Counted from the stretch's first letter, positions 48,429-59,420 are shown. The stretch: DNA of 64,000 nucleotides from Nitrosospira multiformis (GCF_900111585.1 NZ_FOHI01000002.1:434001-498000), one strand, 5' to 3'. Notes: generated by a model not told the origin, from the sequence alone. Translations and numbers: made by a program.

Positions 48429-50195
48429 ATGCGCACCAATTACTGCGGCCTTATCGACGTCCAATATCTGGATCAGACTGTGATCCTGTACGGCTGGGTC
48501 CACCGGCGCCGCGACCATGGGGGTGTTATTTTCGTGGATCTGCGGGATCGCGAGGGCCTGGTGCAGGTGGTATGCGATCCCGATAACCCCACTGCTTTCC
48601 AGGTCGCGGAAAAAATCCGCAACGAGTTTGTGGTCAAAGTTACCGGGCGGGTGCGGCACCGGCCGGCGGGAACCGTCAACCCCAATCTCATCAGCGGGGA
48701 AATAGAGGTGTTGGTGAGCTCGATCGATATCCTCAATGCTTCCCTGACGCCTCCGTTCCTGATGGACGACGAAAACCTCAGCGAAGCCATACGGCTGGAG
48801 CACCGCTATCTGGATCTGCGGCGTCCGCAGATGCAGGAAAACCTGCGGCTGCGCTACAAGGTAGCGATGGCAGTCCGGCTGTTTCTCGACCAGCATGGAT
48901 TCATCGACGTGGAAACGCCGATGCTCACCAAATCGACCCCCGAGGGCGCGCGCGATTACCTGGTGCCGTCACGCGTCAACACCGGGCATTTTTTTGCGCT
49001 GCCGCAATCGCCGCAACTGTTCAAGCAGTTGCTGATGGTTTCCGGATTCGACCGCTATTATCAGATTACCAAATGCTTTCGCGACGAGGATCTGCGGGCT
49101 GACCGCCAGCCCGAATTCACCCAGATCGATATCGAGACATCCTTTCTGGATGAAGCGCAAATCATGCAGATGATGGAAGGGATGATCTGCACGGTGTTCA
49201 AAAGCGTGAGGAATATCGATCTGCCCAGCCCCTTTCCACGCTTGACGCATGCGGAAGCGATGTCGAAATATGGCTCGGACAAGCCTGACATGCGCGTGCC
49301 GCTGGTTCTGACGGAACTCACCGATGTGATGCAGGAGGTGGAGTTCAAGGTGTTCCGGGAAGCCGCGCTCAGAACGGGTGGACGTGTAGCGGCATTGCGC
49401 GTGCCTGAAGGTGGGATATTGTCGCGCAAAGAGATCGATGATTACACCAGTTTTGTAGCGATATACGGGGCGAAGGGGCTCGCATACATCAAGGTCAATG
49501 CGCTGGAAAAAGGCGTGGATGGCCTCCAGTCGCCCATACTGAAATTCCTCCCTGAGAATGTGATTCAGATCATTCTCGAACGCACGGGCGCGAAGGATGG
49601 CGATCTCATCTTCTTTGGCGCGGACAAGGCACAGGTGGTGAATGAGGCCCTCGGTGCATTGCGCGCCAGGGTCGGGCATGATCGCGGCCTGGCGGAATCG
49701 GGGTGGAAGCCTTTATGGGTGGTGGATTTCCCCATGTTCGAGCGCGACGAAGAAGAAAACCGCTGGAAAGCCTTGCATCATCCCTTTACTTCTCCTGCTG
49801 AGGGTCACGAGGACCTGCTTGAGACCGATCCCGAAAAAGCCTTATCCAAGGCTTACGATATGGTGCTGAATGGTTCCGAGATTGGGGGCGGTTCCGTACG
49901 TATTCATCGTCAGGAAGTACAGTCGAAGGTGTTTCGCGCCTTGAATATTGGAGCGGACGAGGCAAACGAAAAATTCGGCTTTTTGCTCGAAGCATTGCAA
50001 TATGGGGCGCCCCCGCATGGCGGGATTGCGTTCGGTCTCGACCGGATCGTTGCCATGATGGCAGGCGCCGAATCCATCCGTGAGGTCATTGCTTTTCCGA
50101 AAACACAGCGCGCGCAATGTCTGCTGACGCATGCGCCCAGTACTGTCGGTGAAAAACAGTTGCGGGAACTTCACATCAAGCTTCGCCACGCGTAA
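48429..50195 (+). CDS. aspS: aspartate--tRNA ligase
   Basis: 588 aa class IIb synthetase. OB-fold anticodon domain at the N-terminus ([23 protein letters not shown]), motif 2 [20 protein letters not shown], the bacterial GAD insert and motif 3 [15 protein letters not shown]. Betaproteobacteria without GatCAB-independent Asn formation often use a non-discriminating form; this cannot be decided from the sequence by eye. Confidence 0.97.
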   Translation: MRTNYCGLIDVQYLDQTVILYGWVHRRRDHGGVIFVDLRDREGLVQVVCDPDNPTAFQVAEKIRNEFVVKVTGRVRHRPAGTVNPNLISGEIEVLVSSIDILNASLTPPFLMDDENLSEAIRLEHRYLDLRRPQMQENLRLRYKVAMAVRLFLDQHGFIDVETPMLTKSTPEGARDYLVPSRVNTGHFFALPQSPQLFKQLLMVSGFDRYYQITKCFRDEDLRADRQPEFTQIDIETSFLDEAQIMQMMEGMICTVFKSVRNIDLPSPFPRLTHAEAMSKYGSDKPDMRVPLVLTELTDVMQEVEFKVFREAALRTGGRVAALRVPEGGILSRKEIDDYTSFVAIYGAKGLAYIKVNALEKGVDGLQSPILKFLPENVIQIILERTGAKDGDLIFFGADKAQVVNEALGALRARVGHDRGLAESGWKPLWVVDFPMFERDEEENRWKALHHPFTSPAEGHEDLLETDPEKALSKAYDMVLNGSEIGGGSVRIHRQEVQSKVFRALNIGADEANEKFGFLLEALQYGAPPHGGIAFGLDRIVAMMAGAESIREVIAFPKTQRAQCLLTHAPSTVGEKQLRELHIKLRHA

Positions 50196-50312
50196 TCCTG
50201 GAGGATATAAAGCAAGGGTGCGGGGTGGAAGCGGAGAAGCGTGGAGATTGGGAAAATCATTTTTCCAAAAGCGAAGATTTTCTGATTCCGTTCCTACTCC
50301 TGGTGCACGGGG

Positions 50313-50774
50313 GTGAGAATCTACAAGATTCCGGTTTCCATTCTGGTAATTATCCATACGCCCGACATGCAGATCCTGCTGCTCGAACGGGCGGACCATC
50401 CCGGCTACTGGCAGTCTGTTACGGGCAGCCAGGACGAAGGCGAGACGCTCGTACAAACAGCGATACGGGAAGTGGCGGAGGAGACCGGGCTGGATGCCAG
50501 TCGCTACGAGTTGACCGACTGGAACATTGTGAACGAATATGAAATCTATGAGGAATGGCGCTGGCGTTACGCTCCCGAAGTAACCCATAACACCGAGCAT
50601 GTTTTTGGCCTGCTTGTGCCGCAACCTGTCCCGGTCTTTGTTGCGGCAAGAGAACATTTGCGTCATACCTGGCTCCCCTGGCAGGAGGCGGCGGAAAAAG
50701 TATTTTCCCCAAGCAATGCCGAAGCGATCAGGAGATTGGCAACAGCTGGCGGTAAAGGTAATAACGGTAATTAA
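50313..50774 (+). CDS. nudB: dihydroneopterin triphosphate diphosphatase
   Basis: 153 aa Nudix hydrolase of folate synthesis. The Nudix box is GSQDEGETLVQTAIREVAEETGLD. GYWQSVTGSQ before it and WRYAPEVTHNTEHVFGL after it match NudB. GTG start with GGGG upstream. Position after aspS is the usual one. Confidence 0.92.
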   Translation: MRIYKIPVSILVIIHTPDMQILLLERADHPGYWQSVTGSQDEGETLVQTAIREVAEETGLDASRYELTDWNIVNEYEIYEEWRWRYAPEVTHNTEHVFGLLVPQPVPVFVAAREHLRHTWLPWQEAAEKVFSPSNAEAIRRLATAGGKGNNGN

Positions 50775-50951
50775 AGGGCAGTAAAGAGCAGAAAAAGCAG
50801 GAGCGGCAGGCAGCGGAAGCATCCCTTGCGAAAATGAGGAACGGGGAAAGCCGATCGAACCGATGACGGGTGTGCTGGTCCAATGATACTTTTGGAACCT
50901 CTGCAGTTTCTTATATTCCCTGTGGTTTTTAAAGGAAAAACGGAGTAGGCC

Positions 50952-52052
50952 ATGCAAGCAGAAGCCATTGCCTTTGAACGTTTCGACAATCTGAATGACG
51001 ATGACTGCGAGCAGCGCATCGTCCAGGCGAAAGCGGCGCTGGGAAAGCGCGCGGTAATACTCGCCCATCATTATCAGCGCCCGGATGTTTACAAACACGC
51101 CGATCTTACCGGGGATTCCCTGCAGCTCTCGCGTCTTGCGTCGGGGACCGATGCGGATTACCTGGTGTTCTGCGGCGTGCATTTCATGGCTGAAGTAGCC
51201 GATATTCTCTCCAAGCCCGAGCAGGTCACCATTCTGCCTGATCTTTCCGCCGGCTGCTCTATGGCGGATATGGCGAGTCTTCTCAAGGTGCAGCGCGCGT
51301 GGCATGAACTCTCGGAAGTGCTCGATCCCGATGAAGTGGTCACGCCGGTAACTTACATCAACTCTGCCGCTGATCTCAAGGCTTTCTGCGGTGAGCACGG
51401 CGGCATTGTCTGCACATCCAGCAATGCCATGAAAATTTTGCAGTGGTCCTTTTCCCGCAGGGAAAAGGTACTGTTTTTTCCGGATCAGCACCTGGGACGC
51501 TGGAGCGGGCACAAGCTGGGCATTCCACTCGAACAGATGGCGGTGTGGGATTTCGATGAGCCCATGGGCGGACTTTCGCCCGAGCAGATCAGGAATGCGA
51601 AAATCCTCCTGTGGAAGGGACATTGCTCCGTGCACCAGATGTTCCAGCCACAGCACATACTTCGTTTTCGCAACCAGCATCCCGAGGGGAAAGTGATTTC
51701 GCATCCCGAGTGCAGTTTCGAGGTATGTAAAAACTCGGATTACGTCGGCTCCACCGACTATATCATCAGGACCATCCGGGAAGCGGAGCCAGGAACACGC
51801 TGGCTGGTGGGGACGGAGCTGAACCTGGTCAATCGTATTGCCGAGGAGTTCAAGGCCCAGGGAAAAATCGTCCAGTTCATGGCATCGACGATCTGCATGT
51901 GTTCCACCATGGCGCGCATCGATCCGCAACACCTGGCCTGGGCGCTGGAAAACCTGGTTGCGGGGAAGGTGGTGAATCAGATCAAAGTGCCGGCAGCGGA
52001 TGCAGTTCTGGCGAAACGTGCCCTGGAGCGCATGCTTGAGGTTTCGCGATAA
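50952..52052 (+). CDS. nadA: quinolinate synthase
   Basis: 366 aa Fe-S enzyme of NAD synthesis. ILAHHYQRPDVYKHADLTGDSL at the N-terminus. Cluster cysteines lie in VFCGVHFM (C74), IVCTSSN and ATSICMCST-like STICMCST. Length fits the longer proteobacterial form. No nadB or nadC in the window. Confidence 0.95.
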   Translation: MQAEAIAFERFDNLNDDDCEQRIVQAKAALGKRAVILAHHYQRPDVYKHADLTGDSLQLSRLASGTDADYLVFCGVHFMAEVADILSKPEQVTILPDLSAGCSMADMASLLKVQRAWHELSEVLDPDEVVTPVTYINSAADLKAFCGEHGGIVCTSSNAMKILQWSFSRREKVLFFPDQHLGRWSGHKLGIPLEQMAVWDFDEPMGGLSPEQIRNAKILLWKGHCSVHQMFQPQHILRFRNQHPEGKVISHPECSFEVCKNSDYVGSTDYIIRTIREAEPGTRWLVGTELNLVNRIAEEFKAQGKIVQFMASTICMCSTMARIDPQHLAWALENLVAGKVVNQIKVPAADAVLAKRALERMLEVSR

Positions 52053-52088
52053 TGAAAAAATACACTTGCGCTCCGTCCCGTTCGTCAT

Positions 52089-52841
52089 ATGCTCAATAAG
52101 CTGCATATTGCTACCTACAACATTCACAAAGGGTTTTCTCATTTCAATCGGCGGGTCATGGTGCATCAGCTGCGCGACAGCTTGCGTGCGCTCAACGCCG
52201 ATATCATTTTTCTGCAGGAAGTGGTCGGCGAGCACAAGGGTCACGGAGCCCGTTTCGAGAATTGGCCGGAGAGTCCCCAGTATGAATTCCTGGCTGATTC
52301 GATCTGGACGGATTTTGCCTACGGAAAAAACGCGGTCTACGATGAGGGCCACCACGGCAACGCAATCCTGAGCCGCTATCCCATTCTTCGGTGGGACAAC
52401 GTGGATGTTTCGGCCCATCGTTTCGAAAGCCGCGGCTTGCTTCACTGTGAAATAGGCATCCCGCAATGGCGGGAAAATCTTCACTGCATCTGCGTGCACC
52501 TGGGCCTGTTCAAAAGAGGCCGTTCCCGTCAGTTACAGTTACTGGAAAAGCATATCGAGGAACTGGTACCCCAGGACGCGCCGCTGGTTATCGCCGGGGA
52601 TTTCAACGATTGGCGCGAAGTGGCCAGTCGTATCCTGGTCCAGCGGCTTGCCCTGGCGGAAGTCTTCGAGTTGACCGAAGGAAGGCCGGCGCGTACCTAT
52701 CCCTCCACGTTGCCGTTGTTCCGGCTCGACCGTATTTATGTGCGGGGGTTTCATATCGAAAAGGCACAAGTGCACCAGGGGCACCCCTGGTCCAAGATCT
52801 CCGATCACGCAGTCCTCTCGGCGCAGATGATCCTCAGATAA
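52089..52841 (+). CDS. endonuclease/exonuclease/phosphatase family protein
   Basis: 250 aa EEP-fold phosphodiesterase. Catalytic pieces are ATYNIHKGFS, FLQEVVGE, GDFNDWRE and SDHAVLSAQM. Substrate unknown; relatives include nucleases and lipid phosphodiesterases. Its stop overlaps the next ATG (TAATG). Confidence 0.85.
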   Translation: MLNKLHIATYNIHKGFSHFNRRVMVHQLRDSLRALNADIIFLQEVVGEHKGHGARFENWPESPQYEFLADSIWTDFAYGKNAVYDEGHHGNAILSRYPILRWDNVDVSAHRFESRGLLHCEIGIPQWRENLHCICVHLGLFKRGRSRQLQLLEKHIEELVPQDAPLVIAGDFNDWREVASRILVQRLALAEVFELTEGRPARTYPSTLPLFRLDRIYVRGFHIEKAQVHQGHPWSKISDHAVLSAQMILR

Positions 52842-53935
52842 TGCCTCCTGCATCGCACAGCGAGATCGACGCCGCCGCCACCCTCCTGAAAAAAGGAGGC
52901 GTTGTCGCTTTCCCGACAGAAACCGTGTATGGCCTTGGGGCTGAGGTTTCCAATCCTTCTGCAGTTGCGCGCATATTTGAAATCAAGGGGCGTCCCCTGG
53001 ATCATCCCCTCATTGTCCATTTCGCCGATGCCTCCCGGTTATCGCATTGGGCGCGGGAAGTGCCACATCAGGCGTGGCGGCTGGCTGAGTGTTTCTGGCC
53101 AGGCCCTTTGACCCTGATACTGCCACGTAGTCGCCATGTGTCGGAAAAGGTGACCGGCGGTCAGGATACAGTGGGATTGCGCGTTCCTGATCATCCCGTA
53201 GCGCTTGCCTTGCTGAGGGAGCTGGGGCCCGATAGAGCACTTGCCGCTCCGTCAGCGAATCGTTTCGGCCATGTCAGTCCGACAACGGCAGCGCATGTGC
53301 GTGAGGAGTTTGGCGACGAGCTGGACATGGTTCTGAATGGTGGGCCGTGCCAGGTGGGGCTGGAAAGTACCATTGTGGGTTTTGAAGGCCAAACCGCGGT
53401 TATATTGCGGCCAGGCGGCATCCAGTTGGCAGCACTGGCGGAAGTATTGGATGGAAATGTGGTGCTTTCCCAAGGAGCAGAACGTTCTGTACGCGTACCG
53501 GGCGCTCTCCCTTCGCATTATGCCCCCGCCACGCCGCTCGAGCTCCTGTCGGCGGATCACTTATGGCAGCGTGCTTTGGAGCTGGAAGCAGAAGGTATGC
53601 AGGTAGCAGTCATGGGTTGGCGGCGGCGAGAGCATTCTCTACCCAGGCATCGCTCGGAAAATGAACCGGTCGTATTTTCCGCGATGCCTGAAGAACCGGA
53701 GGAATATGCGCGTCAGTTGTATGCCACCTTGCGCCGGTTCGATCGGGAACACTTCGATCGGTTGTTGGTGGAGAATCCTCCCGAGACAGCGGCTTGGGTG
53801 GCAATCGCGGACCGGCTGCAGCGCGCGAGCAGCAGGACATACTCCGGTGCGAATGCAGTACTAACGGGTGAGCAAAGCAGTTCATCCCGAACGCGGGAGG
53901 ATGAGAATGAAACCATTTATGGGCAAACTGGATAA
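52841..53935 (+). CDS. L-threonylcarbamoyladenylate synthase, Sua5 type
   Basis: 364 aa enzyme making the precursor of t6A37 in tRNA. N-terminal YrdC domain (KKGGVVAFPTETVYGLGAEV; KGRPLDHPLIVHF; PSANRFGHVSPT; LRPGGI) and the additional Sua5 C-terminal domain (LPSHYAPATPLELL...), so it is the long form. ATG at 52841 overlaps the preceding stop; the frame is open upstream inside the EEP gene without homology. Confidence 0.93.
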   Translation: MPPASHSEIDAAATLLKKGGVVAFPTETVYGLGAEVSNPSAVARIFEIKGRPLDHPLIVHFADASRLSHWAREVPHQAWRLAECFWPGPLTLILPRSRHVSEKVTGGQDTVGLRVPDHPVALALLRELGPDRALAAPSANRFGHVSPTTAAHVREEFGDELDMVLNGGPCQVGLESTIVGFEGQTAVILRPGGIQLAALAEVLDGNVVLSQGAERSVRVPGALPSHYAPATPLELLSADHLWQRALELEAEGMQVAVMGWRRREHSLPRHRSENEPVVFSAMPEEPEEYARQLYATLRRFDREHFDRLLVENPPETAAWVAIADRLQRASSRTYSGANAVLTGEQSSSSRTREDENETIYGQTG

Positions 53936-53946
53936 ATAACGATTTT

Positions 53947-54726
53947 ATGGATAGCAAAGTTCGCGCAGTATTGTTTGATGTGGATGGTACGCTGGCTGAT
54001 ACGGAGCGTGATGGTCATCGCCCCGCTTTTAATGCCGCATTTCAGGAACTCGGCCTCGATTGGGAGTGGGATGTCGATCTTTACGGCAAGTTGCTGGAAA
54101 TTACAGGTGGCAAAGAGCGCATCCTTCATTTCATGGAACATCATGTTCCCGAGGAATTGAACAGAAGTGAATTGGGTGAATGGATCGCGCGCCTGCATAA
54201 GATAAAAACCAGGCATTATGTGGGCATGCTGGAAAGCGGCGGTATTCCGCTAAGACCGGGTGTAGCCCGCCTGATCCGGCATCTGCGTGACAGAAACATA
54301 AAAATCGCGATTGCAACCACCACCACCCCGGAGAACGTGACCGCGCTTTTGAAATCCACCCTGGGGGAAGATTCTCCCGGCTGGTTCGACGTTATCGGGG
54401 CAGGAGACATCGTTCCTGGAAAAAAACCGGCACCCGACATCTATCACTGGGTGCTGGATCAACTGAAATTGCCAGCAGAACAGTGCATTGCCGTCGAAGA
54501 CTCGGAAAACGGGCTGAGAGCATCGCTTGCCGCGGGGCTGGACACAGTGGTTACGGTAAATGGATATACCCGGTTTCAGGATTTCACGGGGGCGAAGCTT
54601 GTCTTATCCGACCTGGGGGAGCCGACGAAGCCCTTCAGCGTGCTGGAAGGAGAGGCAGGAGTGGCAAACGGCATAAACGGCAGCGGCTGGGTGGACGTGG
54701 ACCTGATGCTGAAGCTTAAGGGGTGA
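53947..54726 (+). CDS. cbbY: CbbY-type HAD phosphatase
   Basis: 259 aa. HAD nucleophile motif DVDGTLADTERDGHRPAF with the CbbY-like cap, IAIATTTTPENV, and VPGKKPAPDIYHWVLDQL. CbbY removes the RuBisCO inhibitor xylulose-1,5-bisphosphate. The presence of phosphoribulokinase in the window supports this, though general beta-phosphoglucomutase-like roles are possible. Confidence 0.8.
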   Translation: MDSKVRAVLFDVDGTLADTERDGHRPAFNAAFQELGLDWEWDVDLYGKLLEITGGKERILHFMEHHVPEELNRSELGEWIARLHKIKTRHYVGMLESGGIPLRPGVARLIRHLRDRNIKIAIATTTTPENVTALLKSTLGEDSPGWFDVIGAGDIVPGKKPAPDIYHWVLDQLKLPAEQCIAVEDSENGLRASLAAGLDTVVTVNGYTRFQDFTGAKLVLSDLGEPTKPFSVLEGEAGVANGINGSGWVDVDLMLKLKG

Positions 54727-54821
54727 AGGCCGTGAGGAAGCGGTCTAAAAGAATTATGTCCAATTCTGCGGACGCTCAATTTGCATTATCCCAAATTGGA
54801 ATTGTCACCTGGAACAGGTAG

Positions 54822-54845
54822 TATAGTAAGTCACCAGTGACTTAC
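54822..54845 (+). promoter_or_regulatory. palindromic operator-like site ahead of psiE
   Basis: Perfect palindrome arms GTAAGTCAC (54826-54834) / GTGACTTAC (54837-54845), 2-nt centre, overlapping a -10-like TATAGT (54822-54827), 35 nt before the psiE ATG. Looks like a repressor site; its factor is unknown. Confidence 0.45.
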
Positions 54846-54879
54846 CCAGGCACCCAGGCCATCCTGACAAGAAGAACAA

Positions 54880-55329
54880 ATGCTGCAAGCCCGCACCATC
54901 AACTATTCACGGCGCCTGCTTCAATTTTTTGAAGGGGTGGGTCTCGTCGTGATTGCACTCGCCACCATATTTGCGGGATATCAGGAAACCATGCTGATGA
55001 TTCACAACGGCAGAGTGACGCTGGCGGACCTGCTGCTCATGTTTCTCTACCTCGAAATCCTGACGATGGTCGGGCTTTATTTTGAATCGGGCAAGCTGCC
55101 GGTAAGGTTTCCCCTCTATATCGCCCTGGTGGCATTGGCGCGTTATATAACCGTGGATGTCAAGGAGATGGACAACATCCGCCTGTTGGGTGTTTCTGCC
55201 GCTATCGTGCTGATTGCGCTCGGGGTGCTCGTCATCCGTTACGGACACGTGCGCTATCCCTATGTGGAAGACCTGGAGGAACTGGCAGAGGCGGCTTCCA
55301 AGGAAAGAGAACAAAAAATTCGCGATTGA
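54880..55329 (+). CDS. PsiE-family membrane protein
   Basis: 149 aa with four membrane helices and the family blocks [21 protein letters not shown] and [18 protein letters not shown]. Named for phosphate-starvation induction in E. coli; role unclear. One nt separates its stop from the purE ATG. Confidence 0.88.
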   Translation: MLQARTINYSRRLLQFFEGVGLVVIALATIFAGYQETMLMIHNGRVTLADLLLMFLYLEILTMVGLYFESGKLPVRFPLYIALVALARYITVDVKEMDNIRLLGVSAAIVLIALGVLVIRYGHVRYPYVEDLEELAEAASKEREQKIRD

Positions 55330-55330
55330 T

Positions 55331-55834
55331 ATGGAAGGCCAAATCAACAAGCCCCTGGTGGGTGTCATCATGGGCAGCAGCAGCGATTGGGAGGTCATGA
55401 AGCACGCTGCGGAAATATTGAAGAAATTCCATGTATCTTACGAAGCGGAAGTGGTTTCCGCTCATCGAACCCCTGATCGCATGTTCGAATATGCGGAAAC
55501 TGCCGGCGAGCGGGGGCTGAAATGCATTATTGCCGGTGCAGGCGGCGCAGCGCATCTTCCGGGAATGGTCGCCGCGAAAACGCTCCTGCCCGTACTGGGC
55601 GTGCCGGTTACTTCCCGGCAGCTTCAAGGGCTGGATTCGCTTTTGTCCATAGTACAAATGCCGAAGGGAGTACCGGTTGCCACCTTCGCCATAGGCGAGG
55701 CGGGCGCGGCTAATGCGGGATTGTTTGCCGTTGCGCTGCTGGCGGTGGAAGATGCGGGTTTGGCCAGGCAGCTTGCCGAGTTTCGGGAAACCCAGACGGC
55801 AACGGTGGCTTCCATGACCTTGCCCCCCTCATGA
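55331..55834 (+). CDS. purE: N5-carboxyaminoimidazole ribonucleotide mutase
   Basis: 167 aa class I Pur[30 protein letters not shown] (catalytic His) and [16 protein letters not shown] are conserved. Works with PurK, whose ATG overlaps its stop. Confidence 0.97.
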   Translation: MEGQINKPLVGVIMGSSSDWEVMKHAAEILKKFHVSYEAEVVSAHRTPDRMFEYAETAGERGLKCIIAGAGGAAHLPGMVAAKTLLPVLGVPVTSRQLQGLDSLLSIVQMPKGVPVATFAIGEAGAANAGLFAVALLAVEDAGLARQLAEFRETQTATVASMTLPPS

Positions 55835-57051
55835 GTACCCGGCCCGGGGCGATGCTGGGATTGCTGGGCGGCGGCCAGCTCGGCAGGATGTTCACCATGG
55901 CGGCCCAAAGCCTGGGTTACAGCGTGACCGTTCTTGATCCCGAGGAGCGGAGTCCGGCGGGTAGCATCGCCGAGCGGCACCTGCGCGCCGATTACCTCGA
56001 TCGTGAGGCATTGAATGAGCTTGCATCCACCTGCGCAGGCGTCACCACCGAATTCGAAAACGTACCTGCGGAAGCACTCAGGGTACTGGCTGAACGCCGC
56101 ATCGTCAGTCCGGCTGCCGAGAGTGTCGCCATCGCGCAAGATCGCATTCTGGAGAAGAATTTTCTCGCTGCCAACGGCTTTGGAGTCGCGCCCTATGCGG
56201 TGATGCAGAACGCGCGCACTTCGCAGGGTTCGACCAATTCGGATGGGGTATTACCCCAAAAGCAACCGCAACTTTCTCCTGACCTCTTCCCCGGAATTCT
56301 CAAGGTAAGCCGGTTCGGATATGACGGCAAAGGCCAGGTGCGGGTAAGTAATGCATCGGAGCTTGACAGCGCATTTGCAGGTTTGAACCGGGAATCCTGC
56401 GTTCTGGAAAAACTGCTGCCCCTGGAGCGCGAGGTATCCGTCATCGTATCCAGGGGATTTGATGGCGAAGTGGTTACTTTTCCCGTATCCGAGAATCAGC
56501 ACTGCAACGGTATCCTCGACATCAGCATCGTTCCTGCCAGAGTATCGCCTGAAATTGCCCGAAACGCCTGCGATATTGCGATTCGCATTGCCGAGAAGCT
56601 GGATTATCGCGGCGTATTATGCGTCGAGTTCTTTGTGCTCGCGGACGGGCGCCTGCTGGTGAATGAGATCGCTCCTCGTCCTCATAATAGCGGGCATTAC
56701 TCGATCAATGCCTGCGTTACCTCTCAATTCGAGCAGCAGGTGCGCATACTTTGCGGAATGCCCCTCGGCAGTACTTCCATGTATGGAGCAGCAGTAATGG
56801 TGAATCTGCTGGGCGATCTCTGGCAGAAGGGAGAGCCGGAGTGGGAACAGGTGCTGCGGCATCCTGACGTCAAATTGCATTTATACGGCAAGCGCGACGC
56901 CAGACCCGGACGGAAAATGGGACACTATACGGTATTGGCAGAAACGACCGATGCCGCGTTGCGGCTTGCGCTGGAAATCAAGCAATCGCTGCAACCCTCT
57001 CATGGCACTCTTGAAACATATGAGCCTCCCCGGAATGAAAGTCGGAACTGA
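55831..57051 (+). CDS. purK: N5-carboxyaminoimidazole ribonucleotide synthase
   Basis: 406 aa ATP-grasp enzyme. [22 protein letters not shown] at the N-terminus, [13 protein letters not shown] and [17 protein letters not shown] in the ATP-grasp domain. A Ser/Gln-rich insert ([19 protein letters not shown]) near residue 135 slightly lengthens the B domain. 4-nt overlap with purE. Confidence 0.96.
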   Translation: MSTRPGAMLGLLGGGQLGRMFTMAAQSLGYSVTVLDPEERSPAGSIAERHLRADYLDREALNELASTCAGVTTEFENVPAEALRVLAERRIVSPAAESVAIAQDRILEKNFLAANGFGVAPYAVMQNARTSQGSTNSDGVLPQKQPQLSPDLFPGILKVSRFGYDGKGQVRVSNASELDSAFAGLNRESCVLEKLLPLEREVSVIVSRGFDGEVVTFPVSENQHCNGILDISIVPARVSPEIARNACDIAIRIAEKLDYRGVLCVEFFVLADGRLLVNEIAPRPHNSGHYSINACVTSQFEQQVRILCGMPLGSTSMYGAAVMVNLLGDLWQKGEPEWEQVLRHPDVKLHLYGKRDARPGRKMGHYTVLAETTDAALRLALEIKQSLQPSHGTLETYEPPRNESRN

Positions 57052-57934
57052 CCAGCCCGCGCTGTTTGAAACGAGCATACGAAGCCTGCCGCTTCTGCAT
57101 CGCGGAAAGGTACGGGACATCTACGGCGTGGATGAAGACAAGCTTTTGATCGTCCAGACAGACCGGCTTTCCGCATTCGACGTGATCCTGCCTACTCCCG
57201 TACCCGGCAAGGGTAGGCTGCTGACCGCCTTGTCCAGTTTCTGGTTTGAAAAACTGGAGCATATCGTTCCCAACCATCTTACCTACATCGCACCCGAATC
57301 CGTGGTAACGGAAGACGAGCGCGGGCAGGTGACCGGGCGGGCGTTTGTAGTAAAGCGGCTCAGACCCCTTCCGATCGAGGCAATCGTGCGGGGTTACGTC
57401 GTTGGCTCCGGCTGGAAGGATTACAAAAAAACCGGCATGATTTGCGGTATTCCACTCCCTGCCGGATTGGAGGAAGCCGGCAGGATACCGGGCGGAGCCC
57501 TCTTTACCCCCTCGACCAAAGCTGCCCAGGGTGCCCATGATGAAAATATCCCGTTTGCGGAGGCGCAAAAGCTGTTGGGGGAACCGCTGGCTGCGCAGGT
57601 GCGGGATATAGCATTGGCTTTGTATACTCAGGCCGCGGATTATGCGATCACAAAAGGCATTATTATTGCCGACACCAAGTTCGAATTCGGTCAGGACCAG
57701 ATCGGCAGACTCTATCTCATCGATGAGGCGCTTACGCCCGATTCATCGCGCTTCTGGCCTGCCGAGCGGTACGCGCCGGGGAGAAACCCGCCGAGCTATG
57801 ACAAACAATTCGTGCGTGACTGGCTTGAGACGCAGAACTGGAACAAGAAAGCACCCGCTCCAGCCTTGCCCCCCGAGGTGCTCGCCAAAACAGCGGAAAA
57901 GTACCGGGAAGCCCTGCATCGCCTGGTGAGCTAG
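57035..57934 (+). CDS. purC: SAICAR synthase
   Basis: About 299 aa. Conserved [51 protein letters not shown] and IADTKFEFG. Belongs to the longer bacterial type. Three in-frame ATGs (57002, 57020, 57035) lie inside the purK 3' end; the closest to the core is given, and none has a good ribosome site. Ends sharing CTAG with the convergent TSUP gene. Confidence 0.94.
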   Translation: MKVGTDQPALFETSIRSLPLLHRGKVRDIYGVDEDKLLIVQTDRLSAFDVILPTPVPGKGRLLTALSSFWFEKLEHIVPNHLTYIAPESVVTEDERGQVTGRAFVVKRLRPLPIEAIVRGYVVGSGWKDYKKTGMICGIPLPAGLEEAGRIPGGALFTPSTKAAQGAHDENIPFAEAQKLLGEPLAAQVRDIALALYTQAADYAITKGIIIADTKFEFGQDQIGRLYLIDEALTPDSSRFWPAERYAPGRNPPSYDKQFVRDWLETQNWNKKAPAPALPPEVLAKTAEKYREALHRLVS

Positions 57935-58728
57935 AAAAGTCGTAGCAACATCCTCGTCCCCAGCAGATAAAGCAGCACTACAAAAATTTTCCTGAGCGTG
58001 GCCGTTTGCATGACGTGCGTCGTTTTCGCGCCTATGGGTGCGGTCAGCGTGCTGCCCAGGACGATCCAGCCCAATGCCGGCAGGTAAACGTATCCCAGGC
58101 TGTATTCCGGCAGCGGTTGGGGCTGCGCCATGCCATTGATCATATAGCCGATACCTCCAGCCACAGCGATGGGGAAACCTACCGCGGCAGCGGTACCTAT
58201 GGCATGTTGCAGCTTGACGTTGCACAGGGAGAGAAACGGGATCGTCAGCAGGCCTCCTCCGATTGCAACAAAGCTGGAAATCGCGCCAATGACGCTTCCT
58301 GCAACAAGCATGCCGAGCCTTCCCGGAAGCATGCGGCTGGGTTTGGGGCGGATATTGAGCAACATCTGCGTCGCCGCATAATAAATGAAGACGACAAAAA
58401 CGATGCTGAGAAAGCGGCTGGATAGCATGCTCACTACCGTTGCGCCTCCAAGCGTCCCCAGGATGATTCCCGGCGTAATGAATTTCACGACTTGCCAGTT
58501 CACTGCACCGTGAACATGATGGGTGCGCAGACTGGCGGCCGAGGAGAAAATGATGGCCGCCATCGTGGTGCCGAGAGCGAGGTGAAGGATGCGGTCCGGA
58601 GGGAAGTCCTGGGCCGTAAAAATAAAGGTAAGCACGGGGACGATGACCAGCCCGCCCCCTATCCCCAGCAGGCCGGCAAAGAAGCCGACCACGGTGCCCA
58701 ACATCAGGTATGCCGGCCACCACTCCAC
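57931..58728 (-). CDS. TSUP-family sulfite exporter TauE/SafE-like permease
   Basis: 265 aa with about eight helices. The family features [19 protein letters not shown] and [16 protein letters not shown] (one per half) are clear. Substrate (sulfite, sulfonate or another anion) not predictable. Its stop and the purC stop share CTAG (57931-57934). Confidence 0.9.
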   Translation of the reverse strand: MEWWPAYLMLGTVVGFFAGLLGIGGGLVIVPVLTFIFTAQDFPPDRILHLALGTTMAAIIFSSAASLRTHHVHGAVNWQVVKFITPGIILGTLGGATVVSMLSSRFLSIVFVVFIYYAATQMLLNIRPKPSRMLPGRLGMLVAGSVIGAISSFVAIGGGLLTIPFLSLCNVKLQHAIGTAAAVGFPIAVAGGIGYMINGMAQPQPLPEYSLGYVYLPALGWIVLGSTLTAPIGAKTTHVMQTATLRKIFVVLLYLLGTRMLLRLF

Positions 58729-58806
58729 GTCAAGCTATACCGCAGATACCGGGATTCGAAATTGTACAACCGTTGTTCAACCTGGAAATCTTCCGGGAGT
58801 CTGTCA

Positions 58807-59271
58807 TTACAGAATTCTCATGATGAAATCCCACTCTGCCGGATCGATCGGTGTAATAGACAGGCGGTTGCCTTTTTGCAGGATACGCATGCTCGCGAGC
58901 TCGGGGTAGCTGCGTAACTCCTTGATGCCGACCAGGCGGGTTTTTCTGACTAGGCGCACATCCACATTAAACCAGCGCGGATTTTCCGGAGTGGCTTTCG
59001 GATCGAAATATTTATTCTCCCGCTCGAACTGGGTAGCGTCCGGGTAGGCCAGTTTGCTCACCTCCGCAATCCCGGCGATTCCCGGCTCCTCACAGGTCGA
59101 GTGGTAGAAAAAAACCCCGTCGCCGACGCGCATCTGGTCACGCATGAAATTTCGCGCCTGATAATTGCGCACCCCATACCACGCCACTGTTTGATCAGGC
59201 ATCGAGGCGAGGTCGTCAATACTTACGTCGGAAGGTTCCGATTTCATCAGCCAGTAACGCATTTCCATCAT
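58807..59271 (-). CDS. EVE domain protein
   Basis: 154 aa, nearly all EVE domain (YWLMKSEPSDVSIDDL; WYGVRNYQARNFMRDQMRVGDGVFFYHS; PRWFNVDVR). EVE is a PUA-like fold that reads modified bases; the human relative is THYN1. Several Met codons near the start (59271, 59268, 59262) are possible. Confidence 0.9.
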   Translation of the reverse strand: MMEMRYWLMKSEPSDVSIDDLASMPDQTVAWYGVRNYQARNFMRDQMRVGDGVFFYHSTCEEPGIAGIAEVSKLAYPDATQFERENKYFDPKATPENPRWFNVDVRLVRKTRLVGIKELRSYPELASMRILQKGNRLSITPIDPAEWDFIMRIL

Positions 59272-59420
59272 TAACTATACTTAGGTCAGAATTCAGCACT
59301 TGAAGTTGAAGGAGCCATGAGCTTTATGAGCTTTGTATCAGCAAGATTCCTCCAGGCAAAATTTCCCTGGGTTGGAGGCCCTCAAATAAACAATCAATAC
59401 TACAGCAAGACGGAGGAGCA

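Noticed and set aside
49842-52499. 885-codon open frame on the minus strand across aspS, nudB, nadA and the EEP gene
   Set aside because: It is antisense to four well-supported genes, has no recognisable motif and shows no start signal. Long antisense frames are common in G+C-rich coding DNA.
57743-58723. 326-codon minus-strand frame over the TSUP gene
   Set aside because: Same strand but another frame than the clear TSUP protein; lacks membrane pattern and motifs.
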